DNA of 64,000 bases from contig NZ_BAAAUV010000009.1 of NCBI RefSeq assembly GCF_039534125.1, positions 62,001 through 126,000 of the forward strand, read 5' to 3'. The translations under genes were made by a program, and so were the position numbers. How positions within the stretch are numbered: position 1 is the first letter of the stretch; the number at the start of each line of letters is the position of its first letter. Source of the stretch: Actinocorallia longicatena (GTDB lineage Bacteria > Actinomycetota > Actinomycetes > Streptosporangiales > Streptosporangiaceae). This document shows positions 34,291 to 41,453 of this stretch, one piece after another. Under the pieces are notes generated by a model, which saw only the letters and a list, made by a program, of their open reading frames with translations, was not told the origin of the DNA and made no database searches.

Positions 34291-34878
34291 TCAGAGCTCC
34301 CGCGCCGCGCGCAGGGCGGCGACGCGGGCGGCGACAGCGCGGCCCGCGGCCAGGAGCGGTTCGGTGGAGCGCAGGGTCCGGGCCATGACGAAGGCGCCTT
34401 CGAGGGCGGAGAGCAGGGCGAAGGCGGTGTCACGGGCGTCGGCGCCGGACAGGCCGCGCCCGGTGAGGTAGGCGGACGCCTCGTCGACCCAGTGCGTCAT
34501 GACCTCGGCCGCGGCCTCTCTGAGGCGGGGTTCGGCGTCGGCGACCTCACCGGCGACGGTGCCGACCGGGCACATGTTGGCCCAGCCGGTGTCGCGCATG
34601 TCCGCGGCCGCCGCCGCGAAGGCCGCCTCGATGCCGGCCGCGAGGTCCTCGTGCGGGTCCAGGAGCAGCGGGAGGAGCTGGATGTAGACGGCCCCGGTCT
34701 GCCGGAGCGCGGCCGCGGCGATCTCCCGCTTGCCTCCCTTGAAGTGGTGGTAGAGCGAGCCCATCGGCGCGTTCGCGGCGCGGGTGAGCTGGTTGACGCC
34801 CGTCGCGGCGTAGCCCTGGGCTCGCATCAGCTCCGCCATCGCCAGGACTATCCGCTCTTCGGTTCCCATGGAACCCAT
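34291..34878 (-). CDS. TetR-family regulator (LmrA/YxaF-like)
   Basis: The 195-residue protein has TGVNQLTRAANAPMGSLYHH (HTH, about 26-45) continuing HFKGGKREIAAAALRQTG and, further on, NMCPVGTVAGEVAD, which is typical of the YxaF/LmrA TetR group. The gene starts at ATG 34878 and diverges from the alpha/beta hydrolase. A 30-bp near-palindrome begins two bases upstream of its start codon, so it very likely represses itself and the hydrolase. Confidence 0.92.
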   Translation of the reverse strand: MGSMGTEERIVLAMAELMRAQGYAATGVNQLTRAANAPMGSLYHHFKGGKREIAAAALRQTGAVYIQLLPLLLDPHEDLAAGIEAAFAAAAADMRDTGWANMCPVGTVAGEVADAEPRLREAAAEVMTHWVDEASAYLTGRGLSGADARDTAFALLSALEGAFVMARTLRSTEPLLAAGRAVAARVAALRAAREL

Positions 34879-34880
34879 GA

Positions 34881-34910
34881 TAGAACGGTCTCTCTAGAGA
34901 GATCGCTCTA
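34881..34910. promoter_or_regulatory. 30-bp TetR operator palindrome
   Basis: TCTCTCTAGAGAGA (34889-34902) is a perfect core, and the symmetry extends to TAGA at 34881 and TCTA at 34910 with only two mispaired positions. It lies between the divergent TetR and hydrolase start codons, 14 bases from the hydrolase start. Confidence 0.75.
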
Positions 34911-34924
34911 ATCGGGGAGATCGC

Positions 34925-35767
34925 ATGCTGAACGTCGAAGTGACCGCGGGTGTCGTGGAGTACGACGAGATCGGCTCGGGGCCGCCGGTGGTGCTGCTCC
35001 ACGGCCTGCTGATGGACCACACGGTCTGGGACCGCGTGCTGCCGCTGCTCCCGGAGGGCTTCCGGTACCTGCGCCCCGTCCTGCCGCTGGGCTCGCACAG
35101 GCGCCCCATGCGCCCGGACGCCGACCTGACCCTGCGCGGCCAGGTCACCCTGGTCGCCGACTTCCTGGACGCCCTGGATCTGAAGGACGTCACCCTGGTC
35201 CACAGCGACTGGGGCGGTTCCCTGTTCCTCACCGCCTACGGTCTGGACCGGCGGATCGCCCGCCAGGTGATCCTCCCGTGCGAGGCCTTCGACAACTTCC
35301 CGCCCGGCCTGCCCGGCAAGATGCTGAAGGTGGCGGTCCGCGTTCCCGGCGGCCTCCGCTTCGCCGCCCTCCAGCTCCGCGTCGGCCTGCTCCGCCGCCT
35401 CCCGTTCCTCTACGGCGGCATGGTCCGCCACCCGCTCCCGAACGCCCTCATGCACCGCTGGACCGAGCCGTTCCTCCGCGACCCCGGCGTCCGCCGCGAC
35501 GTCAACGCCTACTGCCTCAGCAGCTTCCACGCCTTCAACGCCGCGGACCTCATCCACGCCACGGAACAGCTCCGCCGCTTCACCGGCCCGTCCCTGGTCC
35601 TGTGGTCCCCCGACAACAAGGTCATGCCCCCCGGCCACGGCCGCCGCCTGGCCGAGCTCCTCCCGAACGCCGACTACGCCGAGATCCCCGGCGCCTACGT
35701 CCTGTCCATGCTCGACGCCCCCGAGGCCGTGGCCCGCCACCTCGGCGCCTTCCTCACCGAGACCTGA
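34925..35767 (+). CDS. Alpha/beta hydrolase with Asp nucleophile
   Basis: This 280-residue protein has the nucleophile elbow LVHSDWGGSL with Asp95 where serine hydrolases have Ser, as in haloalkane dehalogenases or epoxide hydrolases. The oxyanion HGLLMDHTVWD motif (about 26-36) is present. The catalytic histidine position in the C-terminal IPGAYVLSMLDAPE reads Val rather than His when aligned with the usual PGAGHLPMLE pattern, so the catalytic base appears to be missing or moved. The ATG at 34925 follows GGGGAGATCGC. The divergent TetR gene probably regulates it. Confidence 0.8.
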   Translation: MLNVEVTAGVVEYDEIGSGPPVVLLHGLLMDHTVWDRVLPLLPEGFRYLRPVLPLGSHRRPMRPDADLTLRGQVTLVADFLDALDLKDVTLVHSDWGGSLFLTAYGLDRRIARQVILPCEAFDNFPPGLPGKMLKVAVRVPGGLRFAALQLRVGLLRRLPFLYGGMVRHPLPNALMHRWTEPFLRDPGVRRDVNAYCLSSFHAFNAADLIHATEQLRRFTGPSLVLWSPDNKVMPPGHGRRLAELLPNADYAEIPGAYVLSMLDAPEAVARHLGAFLTET

Positions 35768-35925
35768 CCCGCGGGTGGGCTCGATGCGGGCGTTCCCGGC
35801 CCGCCCCCGCCCGGCTCACCGTTCGACCTCAAGCTCCGAGCAGGCGACGGGCGGCGGCCACCGCTCCCAGGGAGGTGGGGACGGTGGCCGCGCTCGTGCT
35901 GGGGGACGGTCGGCCGAGCGTGACG

Positions 35926-37203
35926 TCAGTTGACGTTCACCCAGAACGGATCATCTTCGGGCCAGGCCAGGATCCGGTCGTTGACATAGAAGTTGTTGAG
36001 CTTGGTGCCCGCGGACCGGTTCTCGCTGTAGTTGATGTTGCGTACCGAAAAGTCCCAATCGACCGATGATGCGCCCTCGAAGGTGGAACTGAAGGGGTAT
36101 TCGTCGCAGTCGTCGACGTCGGTGTTGTACGGCGGAAGGCCGGTCGTGGCGTCGTAGTTCGGGCTCCACGGGTTCAACCCGCCCGTCCGCCCGCATGCTG
36201 ACAGCCTCGTCCCTTCGTTCGCCGCGGCGATCGCGCCGCCCTGCTTCCGGCTCACCACGCGGTGCAGCGGCGCTCCCCGGGACGCGGCCGTCGCCGACCA
36301 CTTGCCGGGGATCTTCTTGGGGTGGTTCTCCTTGGGGTAGGTGACGCCGTCGGTGGCCGGGGCGTTCTGGGCGTCGCGGATGTGCTGGCGAATGTCGGGG
36401 TGGGCGCTGTCGTAGGTGAGGAAGGGCAGCACCGCGGTGTAGACGCAGGCGTGCGGGTAGCTCCCGTCCTTGTCGTTGAAGTAGTCGGCCGAGTCGCAGC
36501 GGATACCGATCGGGGGGCCCTGACCGCGTTCGATGGTCACCTCGTATCCCGGGCTCGCGCCGTCCGCCGCGATGCGCCACTTGTGGAAGGCGACCTTGTC
36601 ATCGCCCTCGCCGCCGACGGAGGAGACATCCCAGTAGACCCAGTTGGAGAAGTTGCTCCACTGGGCCCATTCCATCTTCGCCGGAGACCGCCCGACGCCG
36701 CACGTGGCGCTGGCGGGCTGATCGGTGCCCGGCACGCATTGGGCGTCGATCTCCAGCTTCAGCTTCGGAGCGGTGAGCCGTTTCTCCAGGATGCTCCACA
36801 CGTCGTAGTCGACCGACCCGGTTTCGGCGCGGAAGAAGACACGGGTGGCGCGGGCGTTGTTGTAGCCGATGGCGGCGGCCTGGCCTCTGATCGTGTTGAT
36901 GCCCTTCAGGACGCGCCTGTCGTTCTCGATCTTGTAGTACTTGCCGACGATCTCGTATTTCTGGCACCACTTGAACCGGTTGTAGATGCGGCCGTCGGGT
37001 TCATGGGCCTCGGTGGAACCGAGGCAGTCGTTCAGCCACTCGGTGCCCGCGGGGTTGTCGGGGGTCATCGGCATCGCCCCCGCCGGGCCCGTCCCCTTGC
37101 CGTTGATGCTCGCGGTGGCGATCGGTGAGCCGCCCAGGGTGAGGAGGGTCACGGTGAGGGCGAGGGAGGCCGTCGCCGCCAGCAGGCGTCTGACGCGCTT
37201 CAC
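35926..37203 (-). CDS. Secreted NucA/NucB-type nuclease
   Basis: The 425-residue protein has a signal peptide (MKRVRRLLAATASLALTVTL, about 1-32, likely cleaved after TAS) and a C-terminal domain containing DDCDEYPFSSTFEGA, which is the CDEYPFA.T.EG core of the NucA/NucB DNase family, followed by FYVNDRILAWPEDDPFWV. The middle region is rich in tryptophan and has eight or so cysteines (CLGS; WCQK; QCVPGTDQ; ATCGV; IRCDSA; HACV; SACGR), suggesting an extracellular, disulfide-stabilised fold of unknown role. It diverges from the ricin-lectin protein with a large palindrome between them. It may degrade environmental DNA or act as a competition toxin. Confidence 0.8.
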   Translation of the reverse strand: MKRVRRLLAATASLALTVTLLTLGGSPIATASINGKGTGPAGAMPMTPDNPAGTEWLNDCLGSTEAHEPDGRIYNRFKWCQKYEIVGKYYKIENDRRVLKGINTIRGQAAAIGYNNARATRVFFRAETGSVDYDVWSILEKRLTAPKLKLEIDAQCVPGTDQPASATCGVGRSPAKMEWAQWSNFSNWVYWDVSSVGGEGDDKVAFHKWRIAADGASPGYEVTIERGQGPPIGIRCDSADYFNDKDGSYPHACVYTAVLPFLTYDSAHPDIRQHIRDAQNAPATDGVTYPKENHPKKIPGKWSATAASRGAPLHRVVSRKQGGAIAAANEGTRLSACGRTGGLNPWSPNYDATTGLPPYNTDVDDCDEYPFSSTFEGASSVDWDFSVRNINYSENRSAGTKLNNFYVNDRILAWPEDDPFWVNVN

Positions 37204-37237
37204 GGGCGATCCCCCTCTTTCCTTTTCGGTGTCATAC

Positions 37238-37270
37238 AGACATGATTGTCTCCTAGAGACGATCTTGTCT
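37238..37270. promoter_or_regulatory. 33-bp near-perfect palindrome between two secreted-protein genes
   Basis: The region 37238-37270 pairs with its own reverse complement in 13 of 16 positions per arm: AGACA..GAT..GTCTC on the left and GAGAC..ATC..TGTCT on the right. It sits between the nuclease start (37203) and the lectin-protein start (37324). TATATG at 37270-37275 could be a -10 box on the plus strand. A common repressor for both genes is the simplest reading. Confidence 0.65.
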
Positions 37271-37323
37271 ATATGGGACCGGCCCGGCCCGTCCGGCCGG
37301 CCGGACGAAGGGGGAAGACGACG

Positions 37324-38592
37324 ATGCGCTCCGTCAGAGCCGCGGCCCGCACGGGCAGAGCACTCCTGATCTCCGCCGCCTGTGCGGTCATCGCCATGCC
37401 GCCGGCGATCTCACCGGCCGCCGCCGCACCGGCCGAACCCGCCGCCGCCCAGGCGGCGCCCGCACCCGGCCAGGCCTGCACCGCGGCCGATCTCGGCAAG
37501 CGCCACCCGATCATCAAGACCACCGAGGTCGCCCCGACGATCACCCACTTCAAGGGCTGGTACGTCACCCAGGGCACGGCCGGCTACCAGAACGTCACCA
37601 CCAGCACCCAGACCACCATCTCGGTCTCCGTCGGCCTCAACGGCGAGATCAAGGGCGACTTCGCCGTCGAGACCCTCGGCAACGTCGGCGCGATGCTCGG
37701 CCTGAACGTCCACGTCGACTACACCTCGACCACCAGCGAGTCGACCTCGGTCAGCTGGGACTTCTACGAGCCCGGCTACTACGGCGTCTACAAGGGCACC
37801 AGAAAGGTCACCGGCACCTACGGAAGCCTCAACTGCAACCGCGTCCAGCAGGGCGACGGCACCTGGGCGCTGAAGTGGATCGAGGGACCCGACAGCGGCG
37901 GCTTCACCACCTACACCACCCTCGAAGAGGGCGCGGTGCGCTGCGAGGACAACGTGCCCGCCACCAGCATCATGCGCAAGGCGCAGGCTCTCCTGGACTG
38001 CGAGACCCCGCCCAGCGCCGGGCAGGCACCGGGACCGGTCGCCTCCGCCAAGGCCGCCGCGGCCGGGAACACGGCGGTGAAAGGCACGGCGGACAAGGCG
38101 ACGGGCAAGACGGCCACCGCCCGGGCCGCCGCTCCCGCCGGTTTCACCTGCGACTCCGGTTACTACAAGATCGGCACACCTGACCAGGCCCTGTTCTGGA
38201 CCGCGCCCCTCAACCAGAGCGACAGCGTCCGGCTCAGGCCCTCCACGATCTTCAGCGGCAACCTGGACCAGTGGCAGCTGTGCCGCGGCCCCGAGCGCAA
38301 CGGCGTCGCCGAACACATCCTCGTCAACCACCGCAGCGGCCAGTGCCTGGCCGTCGCCGAGCAGAACGCGTCCGACGAGGGGACACCCCTGGTCCACCGC
38401 AACTGCAAGGCCGACGACCTCCAGCGGTTCTACGTCTACCGCGACGTCCCCGGCTCCAACAAGATCGGCGTCCAGAACAAGTACACCGGCTACATGATCG
38501 GTCACGACCGCTACGCCGACGGCCAGCCCCTGCGCCAGTACAGCAGCGGCAGGCAGGACGGCTCCGGCACCTACGTCCTGGTCACCGCCTGA
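37324..38592 (+). CDS. Secreted Ser/Thr-rich protein with a C-terminal ricin-type lectin domain
   Basis: The 422-residue protein has a signal peptide (about 1-36) and an Ala/Pro linker. The following region (about 80-200) is beta-rich with Ser/Thr-dense alternating strands (NVTTSTQTTISVSVG; HVDYTSTTSESTSVSW), which resembles the insertion region of aerolysin-type pore-forming toxins; this is a pattern-based guess. After an Ala/Lys linker (about 235-275), residues about 290-422 form a beta-trefoil with HRSGQCLAVAEQ and the QxW-like LQRFYVY, typical of RICIN lectin domains. The GAAGGGGGAAG upstream supports ATG 37324. It ends at a strong hairpin. Confidence 0.8.
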   Translation: MRSVRAAARTGRALLISAACAVIAMPPAISPAAAAPAEPAAAQAAPAPGQACTAADLGKRHPIIKTTEVAPTITHFKGWYVTQGTAGYQNVTTSTQTTISVSVGLNGEIKGDFAVETLGNVGAMLGLNVHVDYTSTTSESTSVSWDFYEPGYYGVYKGTRKVTGTYGSLNCNRVQQGDGTWALKWIEGPDSGGFTTYTTLEEGAVRCEDNVPATSIMRKAQALLDCETPPSAGQAPGPVASAKAAAAGNTAVKGTADKATGKTATARAAAPAGFTCDSGYYKIGTPDQALFWTAPLNQSDSVRLRPSTIFSGNLDQWQLCRGPERNGVAEHILVNHRSGQCLAVAEQNASDEGTPLVHRNCKADDLQRFYVYRDVPGSNKIGVQNKYTGYMIGHDRYADGQPLRQYSSGRQDGSGTYVLVTA

Positions 38593-38605
38593 CCCCACCC
38601 GCCCG

Positions 38606-38637
38606 ACCCGGACCGTCCGTCTTGTGGCGGTCCGGGT
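38606..38637 (+). terminator. 10-bp hairpin after the ricin-lectin gene
   Basis: ACCCGGACCG (38606-38615) pairs exactly with CGGTCCGGGT (38628-38637) and is followed by TCTT. It starts 13 bases after the stop. Confidence 0.75.
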
Positions 38638-38668
38638 TCTTCGCGACCATGGCCGGGTGGATCGTGAT

Positions 38669-38998
38669 GTGAGTCTTCCGGCAGAGCGTTATCGGTCGCC
38701 GGCGGGCTGGCAGCCGCCGGCCGGGTCGAGGCCGGGATGGGATTGGACTCCGCCGGGCGGAATGCGTGCCCATCTCGCGCTGGTTCCGTGGTGGATCAGG
38801 GCGATGTACCGCCTGCCGTTCATCGACCGTTTCGCCCACGAGCTGATGTGGCATCGAGGCGCGTGGGAGGTATGGCCACCGGATCTGATCGATCCCGCTC
38901 CCGGCCCCGGTCCCGATGGCATCGGCGCACCGCTGCCGGTTCTTCCTCCTGACGGCGGAGCCGGAGCGGTCCAGGCGGCCATGCCGCCGCCTGAATGA
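38669..38998 (+). CDS. Small hypothetical protein with an aromatic-rich core
   Basis: The 109-residue frame from GTG 38669 contains VPWWIRAMYRLPFIDRFAHE (about 38-57) followed by LMWHRGAWEVWPP, a pattern known from short actinobacterial proteins with PWW...YRTPFVDR...MW..GGW segments whose function is unknown. The rest is Pro/Gly-rich and low in complexity. Another GTG at 38657 lies in frame, and GGTGG supports 38669. No partner gene suggests a role. Whether it is expressed is uncertain. Confidence 0.5.
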   Translation: MSLPAERYRSPAGWQPPAGSRPGWDWTPPGGMRAHLALVPWWIRAMYRLPFIDRFAHELMWHRGAWEVWPPDLIDPAPGPGPDGIGAPLPVLPPDGGAGAVQAAMPPPE

Positions 38999-39174
38999 CC
39001 CGCTGTCGGGATGCGCGGGATCCTGGAGATCAGCAGGACGAGTCCGGTTTTCCGAGACCGCGGCGGCCTACGTAGAGCGGTCCTGCTAACTCGGTAGAGG
39101 TCACGGATCCGCTGGATCGGGTGCGGGGGCGAGGCTCTGGGGTGTCAGCAAGTCATCCGCAGAGGAGCAGGATC

Positions 39175-39729
39175 ATGAGGAAAGCCATGAGGTTGATGGC
39201 GGTCGCCGGTGCGTTCGCGGGGGCCGTCATCGGCTGCGGAGGTGCCGCGGACGCGGCGGCGGCCGCGGCGGGCCCCGGCCCGTTCTACTGGATCGTCGGC
39301 GTCAACAGCGGCAAGGTGCTCATGCCGTCCGGGCAGTCGAAGGCGTACGGCGAGCAGATCGTCCAGGCCGGCCAGGGCGACCTGGGCGCGCAGCACTGGA
39401 AGATCCTCGGCTCGGGAAACGGCCGTAAGCTCTACAACCGCCATTCCCACCTCTGCATCGTGGCGCCCGCCACCGGCAGCGCCGCCTACCTGCGCCAGGA
39501 GGGCTGCGACGGCAATTCCGGCGACCCGAGCAACCTCCGCCCGGTGTGGACGGTGTCGGACTACGACGCCATGTGGGCCGGCAGCCCGGTCACCTGGCAG
39601 TCCCCGTACAGCTTCCACGTCATGGACGTCTACCAGGCACGGCTCGACGACGGCGCACCGCTCATCCAGTATCCCTACACCGGCGGCACCAACCAGCAGT
39701 TCTACCTGAAGCACGTCCCCGGCACGTGA
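39175..39729 (+). CDS. Small secreted beta-trefoil (ricin-like) protein
   Basis: The 184-residue protein has a signal peptide (RLMAVAGAFAGAVIGCGGAA; a cysteine in IGCGG could be a lipobox, but its position is atypical) and a mature part of about 150 residues that looks like a single ricin-type beta-trefoil: FYWIVGVNSGKVLMPSGQ, QHWKIL, HLCIVAPA and GTNQQFYL. The ATG at 39175 follows AGGAGCAGG. Together with the nuclease and the larger lectin protein, this makes three exported proteins in 4 kb. The ligand is presumably a sugar polymer. Confidence 0.75.
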   Translation: MRKAMRLMAVAGAFAGAVIGCGGAADAAAAAAGPGPFYWIVGVNSGKVLMPSGQSKAYGEQIVQAGQGDLGAQHWKILGSGNGRKLYNRHSHLCIVAPATGSAAYLRQEGCDGNSGDPSNLRPVWTVSDYDAMWAGSPVTWQSPYSFHVMDVYQARLDDGAPLIQYPYTGGTNQQFYLKHVPGT

Positions 39730-39743
39730 CAACGGTTTACCGA

Positions 39744-39767
39744 CGGCGGCCGGGCACCCGGCCGCCG
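39744..39767. terminator. 11-bp hairpin between the small lectin and the DUF397 gene
   Basis: CGGCGGCCGGG (39744-39754) pairs with CCCGGCCGCCG (39757-39767) over a two-base loop. It lies between convergent genes. Confidence 0.7.
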
Positions 39768-39791
39768 CCTCCCAGCACCCGCTCAACAAGC

Positions 39792-40055
39792 TCAGGCAGA
39801 CGCCCCCCGCTTGAGCCCGCCCAGGAAACTGCGCCAGGCCGGACGGGTGAGCCGCAGGTGGGGGCGTTCGGGATGCTTGGAGTCGCGAACGGCCATTCGG
39901 CCGACGGCGGGAGCGACCTCGACGCACTCCTCACCGAAGTCACCGCTGTGGGTACTCTTCCGCCAGACGACGCCTACTTCGACGCATTGCTCGGCGAGGT
40001 CGCCGCTGTAGCTGCTCTTGCGCCAGCGATGGGGATTGGAGTCAATGCCGCTCAT
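39792..40055 (-). CDS. DUF397 protein with internal duplication
   Basis: The 87-residue protein has the DUF397 pattern twice: WRKSSYSGDLAEQCVEVG (about 11-28) and WRKSTHSGDFGEECVEVA (about 31-48), and only then the usual VRDSKHPERPHLRLT continuation, so the N-terminal half of the domain is duplicated. Normal DUF397 proteins have one such copy. The ATG at 40055 overlaps the XRE stop (ATGA). DUF397 proteins accompany WhiJ-like XRE regulators and are thought to work with them in developmental control. Confidence 0.9.
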   Translation of the reverse strand: MSGIDSNPHRWRKSSYSGDLAEQCVEVGVVWRKSTHSGDFGEECVEVAPAVGRMAVRDSKHPERPHLRLTRPAWRSFLGGLKRGASA

Positions 40056-40903
40056 AGAGCCGAGGCTATTCGATGAATGATGTCGCGGGATTCGGCCGGA
40101 GTGGGCAGCAGCGCCGAGGCACGTGTAAAGGCCTCCTGGTACTGACGGGCTTTGGGCTGGTCGTCCACGACCCAGCGGTTGAAAAGTTGCTCGACCAGAA
40201 TCAAGGTGATGTTGGTGCGGGCGAGTTGGAGGATCGAATAGGGCGGACCGATGAGTACCAGGCTCTCGTAAGGACGCACCTGGATCGTCGTCCCCGGGTG
40301 CTCGGAGAGCTGGAGAAGGCGTTCAAGCTGGACGCGCATGACCCTGTCTCCTGCCGGTGCTCGGCGCAGGCCCGACTCATCGATGATGAAGTGGAGGTCC
40401 GGGCGGTGCGGACCGTGGAGGACCTGCTGCCTCTCCATGCGAAATTCGACGTAGCGGCGCCCAATCGCTCCGTCGATGTCTCCCATTTGGTTCATGATCA
40501 TCGCAGCGGCATAGTCCTCCGTCTGCGCCAATCCCGGCACACTGTCGACGGCCAAGTGCCGAAAGCTGCCCGTGTTGGCTTCGAGGGAACACAAGTCGAG
40601 CGCTTCAGGCGTCATCAAGTCGCCGTAGACAGCCCACCAACCAGACCGGGTGTCCTGGCGGGTGAGTTCGATGAGGCCTCGCGCGTCGGGGCCGTCGATC
40701 GGGACGCCGTAGCGGCGGAGGATGTGCTCCAGATCGCGGGGGCGGACCCCCTGGCGGGCGTTCTCGATCATGCTGAGGGATGACGGGGAACGGTCGAGGA
40801 GGCGTCCAGCGGCCTCGAGCGTGTAGCGCTTGGAATCGCGCAGGTCACGAAGGTACCTGGCGATGTAGCGCCTTCGGGTGGTTGACCGGGATTCAACCGA
40901 CAT
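40052..40903 (-). CDS. XRE-family regulator with DUF5753 domain (WhiJ-like)
   Basis: The 283-residue protein has an HTH of the Cro/C1 type (LEAAGRLLDRSPSSLSMIEN, about 29-48) and a DUF5753 ligand-like domain with FRHLAVDSVPGLAQTEDYAA (about 112-131) and PPYSILQL. This matches the WhiJ-type proteins that are multiplied in actinomycete genomes together with DUF397 and HATPase genes. It is coupled to the DUF397 gene downstream and diverges from the HATPase gene, giving the standard three-gene locus. Involvement in sporulation or antibiotic control is known for relatives in Streptomyces; it is not shown here. Confidence 0.9.
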   Translation of the reverse strand: MSVESRSTTRRRYIARYLRDLRDSKRYTLEAAGRLLDRSPSSLSMIENARQGVRPRDLEHILRRYGVPIDGPDARGLIELTRQDTRSGWWAVYGDLMTPEALDLCSLEANTGSFRHLAVDSVPGLAQTEDYAAAMIMNQMGDIDGAIGRRYVEFRMERQQVLHGPHRPDLHFIIDESGLRRAPAGDRVMRVQLERLLQLSEHPGTTIQVRPYESLVLIGPPYSILQLARTNITLILVEQLFNRWVVDDQPKARQYQEAFTRASALLPTPAESRDIIHRIASAL

Positions 40904-41033
40904 GCATCGAGGGTGTCACGCAAAGCGACCGAGTCCGTAGATAATCGCAAGGTCTGAAATCTTCAGCCGATGGCCATTCCAGACCGGGACGAAACTCTCC
41001 GCTCGGGCTCCACCGCCCGGTCAATCTGGGGGC

Positions 41034-41453
41034 ATGGATGACGAAAGAGAGCTCATCGGGACGTTGACACTGCCAGGGGTCGAGCGATCCGTCGCGTATG
41101 CCCGTAAGTTCTGCCGGGACATGCTCGGGGGCGGGCATCCGGTCCTCGACGACGTCCAGACCTGTGTGAGTGAGGCGTTCACCAATGGCGTCGTGCATTC
41201 GCGGTCCGGCGAGGGCGGGAAGGTGACGGTCGCGCTGCTGGCGGGGCCGGGCCTTGTCGTGGCCGAGGTCGTGGACGACGGCGGCAGAGGGGTGCCGTGT
41301 GTGCGGGACGAGGGGCAGGCCGAGAGCGGGCGGGGGCTGAGGATCATCGACGCGTTGAGTGTGCGGTGGTCGGCCGGGGAGCGGGAAGGGCACACCGTCG
41401 TCCGGATGGAGTTCGGGTGTGCCCTTCCTCAGGGGGCCGCTACTTCCAGGTGA
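41034..41453 (+). CDS. HATPase_c anti-sigma-factor-like protein (AbaA-type locus)
   Basis: The 139-residue protein is a minimal GHKL ATPase of the RsbW type. It shows VLDDVQTCVSEAFTNGVVHS as the N box, VAEVVDDGGRGVP as the D box (D-x-G intact) and AESGRGLRIIDAL as the G box. It is divergent from the WhiJ-like XRE gene, the common arrangement for these loci. Its last 14 bases overlap the end of the convergent alpha-amylase gene. Confidence 0.9.
   Translation: MDDERELIGTLTLPGVERSVAYARKFCRDMLGGGHPVLDDVQTCVSEAFTNGVVHSRSGEGGKVTVALLAGPGLVVAEVVDDGGRGVPCVRDEGQAESGRGLRIIDALSVRWSAGEREGHTVVRMEFGCALPQGAATSR

Noticed and set aside
38593..39174. Longer starts for the small hypothetical gene and extra reading frames on both strands
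   Set aside because: Most are short antisense frames; only the segment with the PWW...YRLPFIDR pattern has family-like character.
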